Numbered from the stretch's first letter, positions 36,994 through 45,768 are shown. The stretch: 64,000 nt of DNA from Desulfuromonas thiophila (GCF_900101955.1 NZ_FNAQ01000013.1:1-64000); one strand, 5' to 3'. Notes: generated from the letters alone by a model not told the origin. Numbers and translations: made by a program.

Positions 36994-37009
36994 CAGTTAA
37001 TAACTGATA
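36991..37009. promoter_or_regulatory. Palindromic operator of the ParD antitoxin
   Basis: TATCAGTTA-A-TAACTGATA is a perfect 9-bp palindrome overlapping the -10 box and the start point. ParD-type (ribbon-helix-helix) antitoxins bind such sites to repress their own operon. Confidence 0.78.
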
Positions 37010-37019
37010 GGAGGAAGCC

Positions 37020-37283
37020 ATGCCGACAAGCGTAGCCTTGAGTTCCCACTTTGAAGAGTTTGTTCGCCGTCAGGTCGAGACCGGTCGCTACAATAATGTC
37101 AGCGAGGTGGTTCGTGCCGGATTGCGAATGCTTGAAGATGCTGAAGCCGAACAAGCGGCCAAGCAGCAGGCCTTACGCGAGGCCATAGCCGTAGGGATGG
37201 CGAGCGGGCCAGGTATTCCGGCTGATGAGGTGTTTGCTCGCCTGGAGACAAAGTACCTTGCGATGGCTGATAAAACAAAATGA
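37020..37283 (+). CDS. parD: ParD-family antitoxin
   Basis: 87 aa. SVALSSHFEEFVRRQVETGR, then YNNVSEVVRAGLRMLEDAE, is the ribbon-helix-helix (CopG/ParD) DNA-binding pattern; the C-terminal part would wrap the toxin. AGGAGGAAGCC precedes the ATG at 37020. It neutralises ParE, a gyrase-targeting toxin, and represses the operon. The toxin start overlaps its stop (ATGATG). Confidence 0.88.
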   Translation: MPTSVALSSHFEEFVRRQVETGRYNNVSEVVRAGLRMLEDAEAEQAAKQQALREAIAVGMASGPGIPADEVFARLETKYLAMADKTK

Positions 37284-37572
37284 TGCGGCTGAAGTTTCAG
37301 CCGCAGGCGGTGCATGACCTGGAAGGAATAGGTGCCTACATTGCCGCAGATAATCCTGACCGCGCCGTTACCTTTATCCGGCAGCTGCGCAATCTCTGTC
37401 ACCGAATAGGGCAAACCCTCTGGCCTATCGCTTACGATTTGACATCGCAGCAGGAGTCCGCAGTGCCGCACATGGGCGGTATGTGATCTACTTTACAGCC
37501 TGTAGCGACACCGTCACAATTATTCGTATCCTGCATGGGGCGATGGATGCCGCTGCCTATCTGGACAGCTGA
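37280..37572 (+). pseudogene. parE: ParE-family toxin, frameshifted
   Basis: The first 48 codons (MMRLKFQPQAVHDLEGIGAY, then DNPDRAVTFIRQLRNLCHR) are ParE-like. The reading then goes out of frame at a run of C near 37414-37418, and stops at 37486. In the next frame, YRLRFDIAAGVRSAAHGRYV continues to a TGA at 37570-37572, restoring a normal ParE C-terminus (about 97 aa overall). Adding one C in the ACCCT run rejoins the parts. This is either a real inactivating deletion, which would leave a free antitoxin, or a sequencing error in a homopolymer. Confidence 0.85.
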
Positions 37573-37741
37573 TTAGCGTTTCGCAGACGATCGGAAGATG
37601 TTTCAGCACGCGTTGAAACCGGCTGCGATCGAGAAGAGACGCAAGGCCACCAACGGAAATTTCGTTCTCGGCCATGACCGCTTTGCCGCGAGAAGCGGCG
37701 CAGAATAAACGTGATTTTGTCTGACCCGTATTTCCTGCAGA

Positions 37742-37785
37742 ACGAGCGAGGGCGCGCCGTAAAATGGGCGCGCCCTCGCTCGTTT
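37742..37785. terminator. Bidirectional hairpin terminator between parE and efpL
   Basis: ACGAGCGAGGGCGCGCC and its perfect inverted partner surround an 8-base loop, with TTT to the right. It lies about 90 bases past the efpL stop (minus strand) and would also stop rightward transcription. Confidence 0.72.
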
Positions 37786-37869
37786 GGGGCAGTATTGGGA
37801 ACGCTTGGGGTTGGCAGCGTAGCCCGCCGGCGCGCGGCCTGTTTTGCCGGCGCCATTTCAAGGGTGGTT

Positions 37870-38436
37870 TCAGCAGCGGGAAATAAAGCGCCCTTCGCGG
37901 GTATCGACCTTGATGCGCTCGCCGCTTTCCAGGTAGCCCGGCACCTGCAGGCTCAGGCCGGTTTCCAGGATGGCTTCCTTGGTCTGGGCCGTGGCGGTGG
38001 CGTTCTTGATGGAGGGGGCGGTTTCGGTCACGGTCAGCTCCACGGTCAGGGGCAGTTCGATGGAAACCACCTGCTCGTTGAAGATGCCGAGAGTCACCTC
38101 CAGGCCATCGGTCAGATAACCCTTGATGTCGTCGAACAGATCGCCGCTGATCTCGAACTGGTCGTAGGTTTCCAGGTTCATGAACACGCCTTCGCTGGCG
38201 CTGGCGGCGTAGAGGTACTGGCCCTTGTTGCGAGCGAAGTCGGCTTCGTCGAGCTTGTCGCCGGATTTGAAGGCTTTGCTCAGTACCTGGCCGGTGAGCA
38301 GATTGCGGTATTTGGTCTTGACCAGGGTGTTGCCGCCGCGGGCGGTGGGCGATTGCAGGCTGATGTCGAGGACGAGGCAGGGGGCGCCGTCGAGCTGGAA
38401 GATCAGGCCACGTTTGAGGTCGGAGGCGAGGATCAT
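37870..38436 (-). CDS. efpL: Elongation factor P-like protein (EfpL/YeiP type)
   Basis: 188 aa, the usual EF-P length. ATG 38436 begins MILASDLKRGLIF; the in-frame extension upstream comes from the three-hairpin repeat and is not coding. The loop region DISLQSPTARGGNTLVKTK contains SPTARG as in E. coli YeiP/EfpL rather than the GKGGAF loop of EF-P, and the C-terminal TAPSIKNATATAQTKEAIL is also of the YeiP type. EfpL helps ribosomes past stalling motifs and uses an Arg at the loop tip. No canonical EF-P is in the window. Confidence 0.78.
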   Translation of the reverse strand: MILASDLKRGLIFQLDGAPCLVLDISLQSPTARGGNTLVKTKYRNLLTGQVLSKAFKSGDKLDEADFARNKGQYLYAASASEGVFMNLETYDQFEISGDLFDDIKGYLTDGLEVTLGIFNEQVVSIELPLTVELTVTETAPSIKNATATAQTKEAILETGLSLQVPGYLESGERIKVDTREGRFISRC

Positions 38437-38477
38437 GTCGGGTCTCGTTGGGCTAGGGGTTGTCTGTTGGATTGGCC

Positions 38478-38629
38478 AGGATGTTGAAAAAGTCCCATCC
38501 GGGGCTTTTTCAACGACGCAAGCCGAAAATGCGATTTCCGTCTTGCTCACAAAATCAATCGATTACGAAGTAATGATTGATTTTGGTCGCCCGTCCATGG
38601 GCTCCAGCAGGCTGTTTTTCAACAGCCTG
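38478..38629 (-). repeat. Three-hairpin dispersed element, copy 2
   Basis: Same element as 5311-5469, in inverse orientation, between efpL and rimO. Its edge follows directly the rimO stop: TAA then CAGGCTGTT. It contains the three hairpins described for copy 1 with small changes (for example a GAAG loop in the central stem). Confidence 0.88.
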
Positions 38630-39985
38630 TTATGGCTGGTCGGCTTCGGCTTCAACGATTTCTCCGATCAGGTCGTATTCGGTGGTGTCGCTGATCTGCA
38701 GCGGGACAATATCGCCGACGTTGGCCTGGCCGGCGGTGATGTAGACCAGCCCGTCGATATCGGGTGCCTGGCTGATGGCGCGGCCCTGCAGCAGCAGGTC
38801 GGTTTCCTCGCTGTAGCCTTCGACCAGCACAGCGATCTGCTGCCCGCGCAGGGCCTGATGCTTGCGGAATGAAACCCGGCTTTGTGCCTTCATCAGCTTG
38901 TTCTGCCGTTTCTTTTTTTCCCGTTCGGGAATCTGATTGTCCAGCAGGGCGGCGGCGGTCCCTTCCTCGCGCGAGTAGCGGAACACGCCGACCCGGTCGA
39001 ACTGGCCCTGTTCGACAAACGCCAGCAGTTGCTGGAAATGCTCGGCGGTTTCGCCGGGAAAGCCGACGATGAAGGAGGTGCGCAGGGTCAGCTGCGGGAC
39101 GCGGTCGCGCAGGCGCTTGACCAGCCGGTCGATGCCGGCACGGTCGATGCGGCGGTTCATGGCCCGCAGCAGGTCGTCAGCGACATGTTGCAGCGGCAGA
39201 TCGAGGTAGGGACAGATTTTGTCGTGCGTCGCCATCAGCTCGATCAGCTCGTCGCTGATGCCGTCGGGATAGGCATAGAGCAGCCGCAGCCAGCGCAGCT
39301 CGTCAATCTGGACCAGTTCGCGTAGCAGATCCTCCAGACGGGCGCCGTCAGTGCGGTCGCGGCCGTAGGCGGTGATGTCCTGGGCGATCAGGTTGACCTC
39401 GCGTACGCCGGCGGCGACGCGCTGGCGCACCTCGGTGACGATGGAGGCGCAACTGCGCGAGCGCAGGGCGCCGCGCAGTTGCGGGATGATGCAGTAGGAG
39501 CAATGGTTGCTGCAGCCTTCGGCAATCTTGACATAGGCGCTGTAGAACGGCGAGGCCTGCAGGCGCGGAGTGTCGTGATCGTAGAGGCTGTCGGGCGCGC
39601 CGATGCAGCAACGCTGGCGACCGGCCTGCTGCCAGGCGTCGATCTGTTCGACAATGCGGGCGGCGTCGCCGGTGCCGAGAAACAGATCGACCTCGGGCAG
39701 CTGCTCGGCCAGTTGCTGCTGATAGCGCTGCGGCAGGCAGCCGGTGACGATCAGCAGGCGGCAGCGGCCGTGTTCCTTGAAGCGAGTTGCCTCCAGGATG
39801 GTATCAATGGATTCTTCCTGCGCATCCTGAATGAAGGCGCAGGTGTTGATGATGAGGATGTCGGCTTCGAGTTCCTCGTTGGTGATGGTAAAGCGATCCG
39901 GTGGCAGATGGCCGAGCATGACCTCGGCATCGACCAGATTTTTCGGACAGCCGAGGCTGACCAGACAGACCTTCTGTTTGTTCAC
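38630..39985 (-). CDS. rimO: Ribosomal protein S12 methylthiotransferase RimO
   Basis: 451 aa, starting GTG at 39985 with AAGGA upstream. Domains: N-terminal MTTase region (VCLVSLGCPKNLVDAE, cluster Cys), radical SAM core with CSNHCSYCIIP (CxxxCxxC, about 157-163) and a C-terminal TRAM domain (about 385-445). It adds a methylthio group to an Asp of S12. The signature SCP-NLVD residues and 12 Cys/His arrangement separate it from MiaB. Flanked by the three-hairpin element on both sides. Confidence 0.94.
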   Translation of the reverse strand: MNKQKVCLVSLGCPKNLVDAEVMLGHLPPDRFTITNEELEADILIINTCAFIQDAQEESIDTILEATRFKEHGRCRLLIVTGCLPQRYQQQLAEQLPEVDLFLGTGDAARIVEQIDAWQQAGRQRCCIGAPDSLYDHDTPRLQASPFYSAYVKIAEGCSNHCSYCIIPQLRGALRSRSCASIVTEVRQRVAAGVREVNLIAQDITAYGRDRTDGARLEDLLRELVQIDELRWLRLLYAYPDGISDELIELMATHDKICPYLDLPLQHVADDLLRAMNRRIDRAGIDRLVKRLRDRVPQLTLRTSFIVGFPGETAEHFQQLLAFVEQGQFDRVGVFRYSREEGTAAALLDNQIPEREKKKRQNKLMKAQSRVSFRKHQALRGQQIAVLVEGYSEETDLLLQGRAISQAPDIDGLVYITAGQANVGDIVPLQISDTTEYDLIGEIVEAEADQP

Positions 39986-40008
39986 GCAGGGTTCCTTCGT
40001 GCTCTGAT

Positions 40009-40163
40009 AGGATGTTGAAAAAGTCCCATCCGGGGTTTTTTCAACGATGCAAGCCGAAAATGCGATTTCCGTCTTGCTTACAAAATCAATCCATTACGAA
40101 GTAATGATTGATTTTGGTCGCCCGTCCGTGGGCTCCAGCAGGCTGTTTTTTAACAGCCTGCTG
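40009..40163 (-). repeat. Three-hairpin dispersed element, copy 3
   Basis: Third full copy, between rimO and yajQ. The first hairpin has an AAAA instead of GAAA loop. It lies 3 bases past the yajQ stop codon region and about 24 bases upstream of the rimO start, so it could separate the two genes transcriptionally. Confidence 0.88.
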
Positions 40164-40166
40164 AGG

Positions 40167-40652
40167 CTATGAACGCATGTTGACGAATTGCAGTTCGAGG
40201 CCGAAATCCTTGCCCTTGAGCAGTTGAATGACCTCCTGCAGATCGTCGATCTTCTTGCCTGTCACCCGCACCTCGTCCTCCATAATCTGCGGCTGCACCT
40301 TCAGTTTGGAATCCTTGATGGCCTTGATGATGTCCTTGCCTTTTTCCTTGGAAATTCCCTGAATCAGCGCCACCTTCTGGCGCACGGCACCTCCCGAGGC
40401 GGCTTCGGCCTTCTGAAAATCAAGGCATTTGGTCGAGACGCCGCGGCGGGTGAGTTTGCCTTTGAGGATGTCGACCACCGCCTGCAACTTGTAATCGTCG
40501 GCGGCGAGGATGCTGATGGCGTCCTTGGTCAGTTCGATTTCATTGTGGGTGCCCTTGAAGTCGAAACGCTGGGCAATTTCCTTGCTGGTCTGATTCACGG
40601 CATTGTCGACCTCCTGCAGGTCGATCTTGGAAACGACATCAAAACTGGGCAT
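40167..40652 (-). CDS. yajQ: YajQ-family nucleotide-binding protein
   Basis: 161 aa, typical length. [20 protein letters not shown] is the family N-terminus and [14 protein letters not shown] the C-terminus; two ferredoxin-like domains follow one another. YajQ homologues bind c-di-GMP in Xanthomonas and act as regulators; this is suggested, not shown, here. It would connect with the GGDEF/EAL enzyme at 23183. ATG 40652 has AAGGAG upstream. Confidence 0.93.
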   Translation of the reverse strand: MPSFDVVSKIDLQEVDNAVNQTSKEIAQRFDFKGTHNEIELTKDAISILAADDYKLQAVVDILKGKLTRRGVSTKCLDFQKAEAASGGAVRQKVALIQGISKEKGKDIIKAIKDSKLKVQPQIMEDEVRVTGKKIDDLQEVIQLLKGKDFGLELQFVNMRS

Positions 40653-40712
40653 GGCGGTTCTCCTTCAAGGCTGGGGCCGCTGGCGAGAAGCGGTCCGACG
40701 GGCGATGATCGG

Positions 40713-40734
40713 ACTGTTTTTCAACAGCCTGTTA
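40713..40734 (-). repeat. Three-hairpin element remnant at the lolA stop
   Basis: ACTGTTTTTCAACAGCCTGTTA: only the first hairpin of the element is left. As at rimO, the gene stop TAA is directly followed by CAGGCTGTT. Confidence 0.75.
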
Positions 40735-41517
40735 TTGCGCGGTTTCCGGGCTGGCCGGCGGATGCACCACATCGACACCGGGCGGTACGATGAAGCGGAA
40801 CTGTTCGCCATCAAGGGGCGGGTTGAGCTGGGCCTGCTGGAAGCTGATCTCGGTGCGGTTGCCGTTGGGATCGACGGTGACCAGCTGCAGCAGCGGCAGG
40901 GCAGCGGTCTGGGGCTGGTCTTCCAGCCAGGCCGGTACCCGCAGCAGCAGATGATCAATATAGCTCGACGGCTTGAGGGGCTTAAGCCACAGCAGCAGAC
41001 TGTCACTGCCCTCAAGCGGCTCCTCGGCCCAGTCGATGGTGAAATGCTGCTGCAGCCGGTCGAGACTGCGCAGGAACAGCAAGGGGTCATCGTCGCGCTG
41101 CATGTCGGGCTGTACCGGCGAGATCATCACACGCTGGTCCTCCGGCAGATAGACCCACAGGGTTTCGCCATCGCACAGAATCTGCTGTTGCTCCGGCGCA
41201 CGGTAGTCCCAGCGAAACTGGGTGATCAGGCTGTCGCCGAGGGGCTGGTTGAAGCGGGCCATGACCCGACCGGCGCCCTGCTGGCTGCGATTGAGGCTTT
41301 GAATGTGGGCTTGCTGGCTGAATTCGGCGCTGAAGCTGGCGATGCGGGCCGGGTTGGCGCCGGCGGCAAAGCGTTGTTGCAGCTGGTCAAGCAGGTGCTG
41401 CAGGCGGACATCGGCAGCCGCCGGTTGGGGCAGCAGCAGACTCAGAAACAGGCCCAGCAGCAGCAATGGGCCGGCGAACAGACGGTAAGGCGGGGCGGAA
41501 CGTTTGACAGGTGACAT
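40732..41517 (-). CDS. lolA: Outer-membrane lipoprotein carrier protein LolA
   Basis: 261 aa. A signal peptide (LFAGPLLLLGLFLSLLLPQPAAA) directs it to the periplasm. The mature part shows the LolA pattern: FSAEFSQQAHIQSLNRSQQGAGRV, RFNQPLGDSLITQFRWDYRAP, ILCDGETLWVYLPEDQRVMISP and FIVPPGVDVV. It carries lipoproteins across the periplasm to LolB. ATG 41517 has GGAG upstream. It ends in the remnant of the three-hairpin element. Confidence 0.82.
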   Translation of the reverse strand: MSPVKRSAPPYRLFAGPLLLLGLFLSLLLPQPAAADVRLQHLLDQLQQRFAAGANPARIASFSAEFSQQAHIQSLNRSQQGAGRVMARFNQPLGDSLITQFRWDYRAPEQQQILCDGETLWVYLPEDQRVMISPVQPDMQRDDDPLLFLRSLDRLQQHFTIDWAEEPLEGSDSLLLWLKPLKPSSYIDHLLLRVPAWLEDQPQTAALPLLQLVTVDPNGNRTEISFQQAQLNPPLDGEQFRFIVPPGVDVVHPPASPETAQ

Positions 41518-41587
41518 GAGAGACTCCGCAAGGGATCGAAAAAACGAGGTAACAGGGGCAACAGGGCGCCGGTGTGAAACCGCCGGG

Positions 41588-42613
41588 TCAGGCCGGCTGG
41601 CCGGACTGGAAATGGTTGAAGCCGCGCGCCTCGACGGGTTGGCGGCTGCCGTCGGGACGGCACAGCCACAAGCCTTCGCCGGGCTGCAGGCTGCCGATGG
41701 CGGTCAGTGGCAGGGCCAGCCGCACGGCCAGCTGCTCCAGACGTGGCGCGGCCTCCGGCGGGGCGCTGAACAGCAGTTCGTAATCCTCGCCGCCGCGCAG
41801 CACCACATCGAGATCCTCCGGCTGGTGGTTCAGGTGGCGGCGAACATCGGCCGACAACGGCAGCGCGGCCGGATCGAGGCAGGCCGCCAGCTGTGATTGC
41901 TGCAGGATGTGTCCCAGATCGGCCAGCAAGCCATCGGACAGATCGATCATGGCGTGAGCCAGGCCGGCGACGGCCACTGCCCGGCCAAGGGCCAGCCGAG
42001 GAGTTGGCTGGTGATGGCGCCGCGCCAGGGTTGGCGGCGGTGCCTGGCCCTGTCGCAGCAGATGCAGGGCCAGGGCACTATCGCCCAGGGTGCCGGAAAC
42101 GTAGAGCCGGTCGCCGGGCTGGCCGCCGCTGCGACGCACCAGCTGATCGGCAGGGACCGTGCCCTGTACGCTGACGCTGATGAACATTCCGGTCTGGCTG
42201 CGGCAGGTGTCGCCACCGCACAGCAGCGCCCCGGCGGCGCGACATTCGTCGAGAAAGCCGTCGCAAAAAGCGTCCAGTTCGTCCAAGGCCAGATCCTGTG
42301 GCAGCCCCAGCCCCAGATGCAGATAGCGAGGGGTGCCACCCATGGCGGCGATGTCGCTGAGATTGACAGCGGCACTTTTGCGTCCCAGGGCGTACAGGCT
42401 GGTCCAGTCGCGACGAAAATGAATGTTCTCGATCAGCAGATCGGTGCTGGTCAGCAGCAGTTCGCCGGCCGGCAGGGTGCAGGCACTGCAGTCGTCGCCG
42501 ATGCCCAGCACCACATCGGTGCGACCGGCCTGATCACGCAGTTTCTGGCGCAGCCGCGCGATGAAGCCGAACTCACCGAGACTGGCGAGGTTGTGGGTCG
42601 TGGTTGTCATCAT
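41588..42613 (-). CDS. thiL: Thiamine-monophosphate kinase
   Basis: 341 aa. VLGIGDDCSACTLPAGELLLTSTDLLIENIHFRRDW (the Mg-binding Asp residues), GALLCGGDTCRS, AMIDLSDGLLADLGHIL and VVLRGGEDYELLF are the ThiL/PurM-superfamily motifs. It phosphorylates thiamine monophosphate to thiamine pyrophosphate using ATP. Start ATG at 42613. Other thi genes are not in the window. Confidence 0.9.
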   Translation of the reverse strand: MMTTTTHNLASLGEFGFIARLRQKLRDQAGRTDVVLGIGDDCSACTLPAGELLLTSTDLLIENIHFRRDWTSLYALGRKSAAVNLSDIAAMGGTPRYLHLGLGLPQDLALDELDAFCDGFLDECRAAGALLCGGDTCRSQTGMFISVSVQGTVPADQLVRRSGGQPGDRLYVSGTLGDSALALHLLRQGQAPPPTLARRHHQPTPRLALGRAVAVAGLAHAMIDLSDGLLADLGHILQQSQLAACLDPAALPLSADVRRHLNHQPEDLDVVLRGGEDYELLFSAPPEAAPRLEQLAVRLALPLTAIGSLQPGEGLWLCRPDGSRQPVEARGFNHFQSGQPA

Positions 42614-42882
42614 AGCCCGCTAGAGTAGGCAAAGATGCGCCAAAAGTCCAGCGGCCCGTGCGCCAGCGGCCCAGTCTGGCGGCGGGATGCAGCTTCTTTC
42701 TTTTGACAGGTAATCAATTGTTTTTACTTGATTGTTCAAAAACTATCAGTGTCCGAGGTTTTTGGATGGGCCGGCACAGGTGGTGTGCTGGTGGATTTTA
42801 CCGCCTGCCGGCGGCGGGATGACAAAAAAAGGGCGGCCCGTCAGGGCCGCCCCAGGTTACGGCTGTTTGGTTGTGGCGGGTA
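42614..42882. other. thiL-pckA gap: possible promoter and terminator
   Basis: No gene. The minus strand has a weak thiL promoter candidate near 42710-42760: TTGAAC, 17 bases, TGATTA. The pckA terminator lies at 42824-42853. A short AATCAA/TTGATT inverted repeat near 42711-42727 may be an operator. Confidence 0.4.
42824..42853 (-). terminator. Terminator of pckA
   Basis: Minus strand: GGGCGGCCC pairs with GGGCCGCCC over a 4-base loop, followed by seven T. It lies 30 bases past the pckA stop. Confidence 0.92.
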
Positions 42883-44487
42883 TCAGCGGGCCAGTGGTCC
42901 GGCCTGGCGCACCTGCTCGTCGACGCCATCGGCGAATTTTTCGAAATTGGCGTGGAAGGCTCGCGCCAGTTCGGTGGCCTTGGTGTCATAGGCCTGCTTG
43001 TCCTGCCAGGTGTTGCGCGGATTGAGCACCTCCTGCGGCACGTCGGGACACTGGGTCGGGATGTGCAGACCGAAGATGGGGTCTTGCTCGAAGCTGACAC
43101 CGTCGAGACGGCCTTCCAGGGCGGCGTTGAGCATGGCGCGGGTGTGCTGGATCTTCATGCGGGAGCCGATGCCGTAGGGGCCGCCGCTCCAGCCGGTGTT
43201 GACCAGCCAGCAGGCGACCTCGTGGCGGCGGATCTTGTCCTTCAGCAGGTTGCCGTAGACCGACGGGTGCATGGGCATGAAGGGTGCGCCGAAGCAGGCC
43301 GAGAAGGTGGTCTGGGGTTCGGTGACGCCTTTTTCCGTACCGGCCAGTTTGGCGGTGTAGCCGGAGATGAAATGGTACATGGCCTGTTCCGGTGTCAGGC
43401 GCGAGATCGGCGGCATCACGCCAAAGGCATCGGCGGTGAGCATGACAATGTTGCGTGGATGGCCGGCGCGCAATTCCGGCACGATGTTCGGTATGTGGGT
43501 GATCGGGTAGGCCGCGCGGGTATTCTCGGTGATGCTGGCGTCATCCAGATCGATGTGACGGCTGGATTCGTCCAGGCCGACGTTCTCCAGAATGGTGCCG
43601 AAGCGGCGGGTGCACTTGAAGATCTCCGGTTCGGCTTCAGGGCTGAGGTTGATGACCTTGGCGTAGCAGCCGCCTTCAAAGTTGAACACGCCATTGTCAG
43701 TCCAGCCGTGCTCATCGTCGCCAATCAGACGGCGGCGCGGGTCGGCCGACAGGGTGGTCTTGCCGGTGCCCGACAGACCGAAGAAAATGGCGGTATCGCC
43801 TTGCGGGCCGACGTTGGCGCTGCAGTGCATCGGCAGCACACCCTGGTGCGGCAGCAGATAGTTGAGTACCGAGAAGATGCTCTTCTTGATTTCGCCGCTG
43901 TAGGCGGCGGCGGCGATCAGCACGATGCGGCGCTCAAAATTGATGATGATGCCGGCCTCGCTGCGGGTGCCGTCGATTTCCGGTACCGCCTTGAAATCCG
44001 GCGCGGCAATGACGGTGAAGCCCGGCACGAAGCTGGCCAGTTCCTCGGCTGTCGGCAGGATCAGCATGTTGCGGGCGAACAGGCTTTGCCACGCCAGTGA
44101 GGTGATGACGCGCACCGGCAGGCGGTAGGCCGGATCGGCACCGGCGAAGCAGTCCTGCACATAAAGCGGGCGATTCTGCAGATAGGCCATCATGCGGTTG
44201 TAGAGCAGGTCGAATTTTTCCGGCGCGAAGGGGCGGTTGACATTGCCCCACCAGATGTCGGTGGCGCTTTCGCCCTGCTGGACAATAAAGCGGTCGTTGG
44301 GCGAACGGCCGGTGTAGTCGACATTGTAGACGACAATAGGGCCCTGATGGGACAGGTGGCCTTCGTTGCGGCGGATGATTTCTTCGTACAGCGCCGGGGT
44401 CGACAGATTGCGCCGGATACAGGGAATGTTGGTGATGCCGTAGCTGGACAGATTCAGGTCGCTGCAGCCGCTGCCGGGTACGTTCAT
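42883..44487 (-). CDS. pckA: Phosphoenolpyruvate carboxykinase (ATP)
   Basis: 534 aa. GLSGTGKT (237-244) is the kinase-1a P-loop, with nearby metal-binding residues, GDDEHGWTDNGVFNFEGGCYAK and the VNTGWSGGPYGIGSRM loop. It interconverts oxaloacetate and phosphoenolpyruvate using ATP, typical of anaerobes that link the TCA cycle and gluconeogenesis. ATG 44487 has AGGAGA upstream; a promoter at 44563-44591 and a terminator make it monocistronic. Confidence 0.96.
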   Translation of the reverse strand: MNVPGSGCSDLNLSSYGITNIPCIRRNLSTPALYEEIIRRNEGHLSHQGPIVVYNVDYTGRSPNDRFIVQQGESATDIWWGNVNRPFAPEKFDLLYNRMMAYLQNRPLYVQDCFAGADPAYRLPVRVITSLAWQSLFARNMLILPTAEELASFVPGFTVIAAPDFKAVPEIDGTRSEAGIIINFERRIVLIAAAAYSGEIKKSIFSVLNYLLPHQGVLPMHCSANVGPQGDTAIFFGLSGTGKTTLSADPRRRLIGDDEHGWTDNGVFNFEGGCYAKVINLSPEAEPEIFKCTRRFGTILENVGLDESSRHIDLDDASITENTRAAYPITHIPNIVPELRAGHPRNIVMLTADAFGVMPPISRLTPEQAMYHFISGYTAKLAGTEKGVTEPQTTFSACFGAPFMPMHPSVYGNLLKDKIRRHEVACWLVNTGWSGGPYGIGSRMKIQHTRAMLNAALEGRLDGVSFEQDPIFGLHIPTQCPDVPQEVLNPRNTWQDKQAYDTKATELARAFHANFEKFADGVDEQVRQAGPLAR

Positions 44488-44562
44488 GGTGTCGGGTCTC
44501 CTGCCGGATGGAGGTGAATCGGGAAGGGCGTCGGAAAATTTTTAATGCCAGTGAAAGCTTCT

Positions 44563-44591
44563 TACATAGCCGCTGCTGCCGGCGGAGTCAA
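44563..44591 (-). promoter_or_regulatory. pckA promoter
   Basis: Minus strand TTGACT (44591-44586) and TATGTA (44568-44563), 17-base spacing. Transcription would start about 70 bases upstream of the pckA ATG. Confidence 0.72.
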
Positions 44592-44619
44592 GCGAAACCG
44601 GGTGGTGGTGGGCAGAGGC

Positions 44620-44660
44620 AAAAAAGCCCGTTGCCGGCAGCTTTTGCCGGCAACGGGCTT
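44620..44660 (-). terminator. Terminator of the Mrp/ApbC gene
   Basis: AAGCCCGTTGCCGGCA and its inverse surround a short loop; read on the minus strand it ends in a T run. It is 75 bases past the ApbC-type gene stop. Confidence 0.88.
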
Positions 44661-44733
44661 AACGAGACACAACAGGAGGCCTCCGGGACGATCGGAAGCT
44701 TTTACAGTGCTGGTGAAAATGCGGCGAAAGGAA

Positions 44734-45633
44734 TCAGTCTTCCAGACTGGCGGTGCCGGCGGCGGGGTTGCTGCAGCGCAGCTGCAGTTCCTGGGCGATA
44801 TCGCGCAGGGCGGCCGCCGTCGGTGAATCCTCCACGGTTACCAGCGGCGTACCGGCATCGCCGGCTTCAACCATGCGCGGATCGACGGGCACGGCACCAA
44901 GGAATGGCACCTGCATGTCGGCGGCCATCTGACGGCCGCCGCCTTTTTTGAAGATGTCGATGACCTCATTGCATTTGGGGCAGACAAAGCCGCTCATGTT
45001 TTCGACGATGCCGTAAACCGGCAGCTTGAGCTGGCGGCAGAAGGTGACGGATTTGCGTACATCCACCAGTGCCACCTTCTGCGGGGTGGTGACCAGCACG
45101 GCGCCGCTGCTGGTCGTGCCCAGCAGCTGGACGATGGACAGCGGTTCGTCGCCGGTGCCGGGAGGACAGTCCACCACCAGATAGTCGAGCTCGCCCCACT
45201 GCACGTCGCGCAGGAATTGCTGAATGACACCCGTTTTCATCGGACCGCGCCAGATCAGGGCATCGTCGGCCGTCTGGGTCAGAAAGCCGATGGAGATGAC
45301 TTTCAGGCCCTGGGTGTCGATGGGCACCATGCAGCCGTCTTCCACCGCCGGTCGCCGGCCTTCCAGTCCCAGCAGGGTTGGCACGCTGGGGCCATGCAGG
45401 TCGATATCGAGCAGGCCGACGCGTTTGCCCTGGCGGGCCAGCGCCAGCGCCAGGTTGACGGCCGTGGTGCTCTTGCCAACGCCGCCCTTGCCCGACATCA
45501 CCAGAATGCGCTGCCTGATGCCAGCAAGGCGCTGTTGCAATTGCTGTTGCTGCTGATCCTTTTCGCAGCGCTGCTTTTCCGTATCCGAGCAGCTGCCGCT
45601 TTTGGCACAGCCGTTACAGGGATTTGAGCTCAT
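44734..45633 (-). CDS. Mrp/ApbC (NBP35-like) iron-sulfur cluster carrier ATPase
   Basis: 299 aa from ATG 45633 (AAGGAG upstream). The N-terminus carries CNGCAKSGSC, a Cys motif of the NBP35/ApbC type. Then come MSGKGGVGKSTTAVNLAL (deviant Walker A, about 44-61), DIDLHGPSVPTLLG, DCPPGTGDEPL and a CPKCNE cluster-binding pair (about 214-219). It carries 4Fe-4S clusters to target proteins in the cytoplasm. The gene has its own terminator. Confidence 0.9.
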   Translation of the reverse strand: MSSNPCNGCAKSGSCSDTEKQRCEKDQQQQQLQQRLAGIRQRILVMSGKGGVGKSTTAVNLALALARQGKRVGLLDIDLHGPSVPTLLGLEGRRPAVEDGCMVPIDTQGLKVISIGFLTQTADDALIWRGPMKTGVIQQFLRDVQWGELDYLVVDCPPGTGDEPLSIVQLLGTTSSGAVLVTTPQKVALVDVRKSVTFCRQLKLPVYGIVENMSGFVCPKCNEVIDIFKKGGGRQMAADMQVPFLGAVPVDPRMVEAGDAGTPLVTVEDSPTAAALRDIAQELQLRCSNPAAGTASLED

Positions 45634-45768
45634 GGTTTTTCTCCTTCGCAGGGATAACAACGGTTCCTGGCCACTGGGCCGCGGCTTGCGGCAAAAATCT
45701 GCCGGAAGGCTGATGATCATTTTCGCGCGGCAGACTAATCCCCTTGGGGGCAACTTGTCAAACCAGCG

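Noticed and set aside
38437-38550. 38-codon N-terminal extension of efpL
   Set aside because: The extension is the translated three-hairpin repeat; the MILASDLKRG start at 38436 matches the family.
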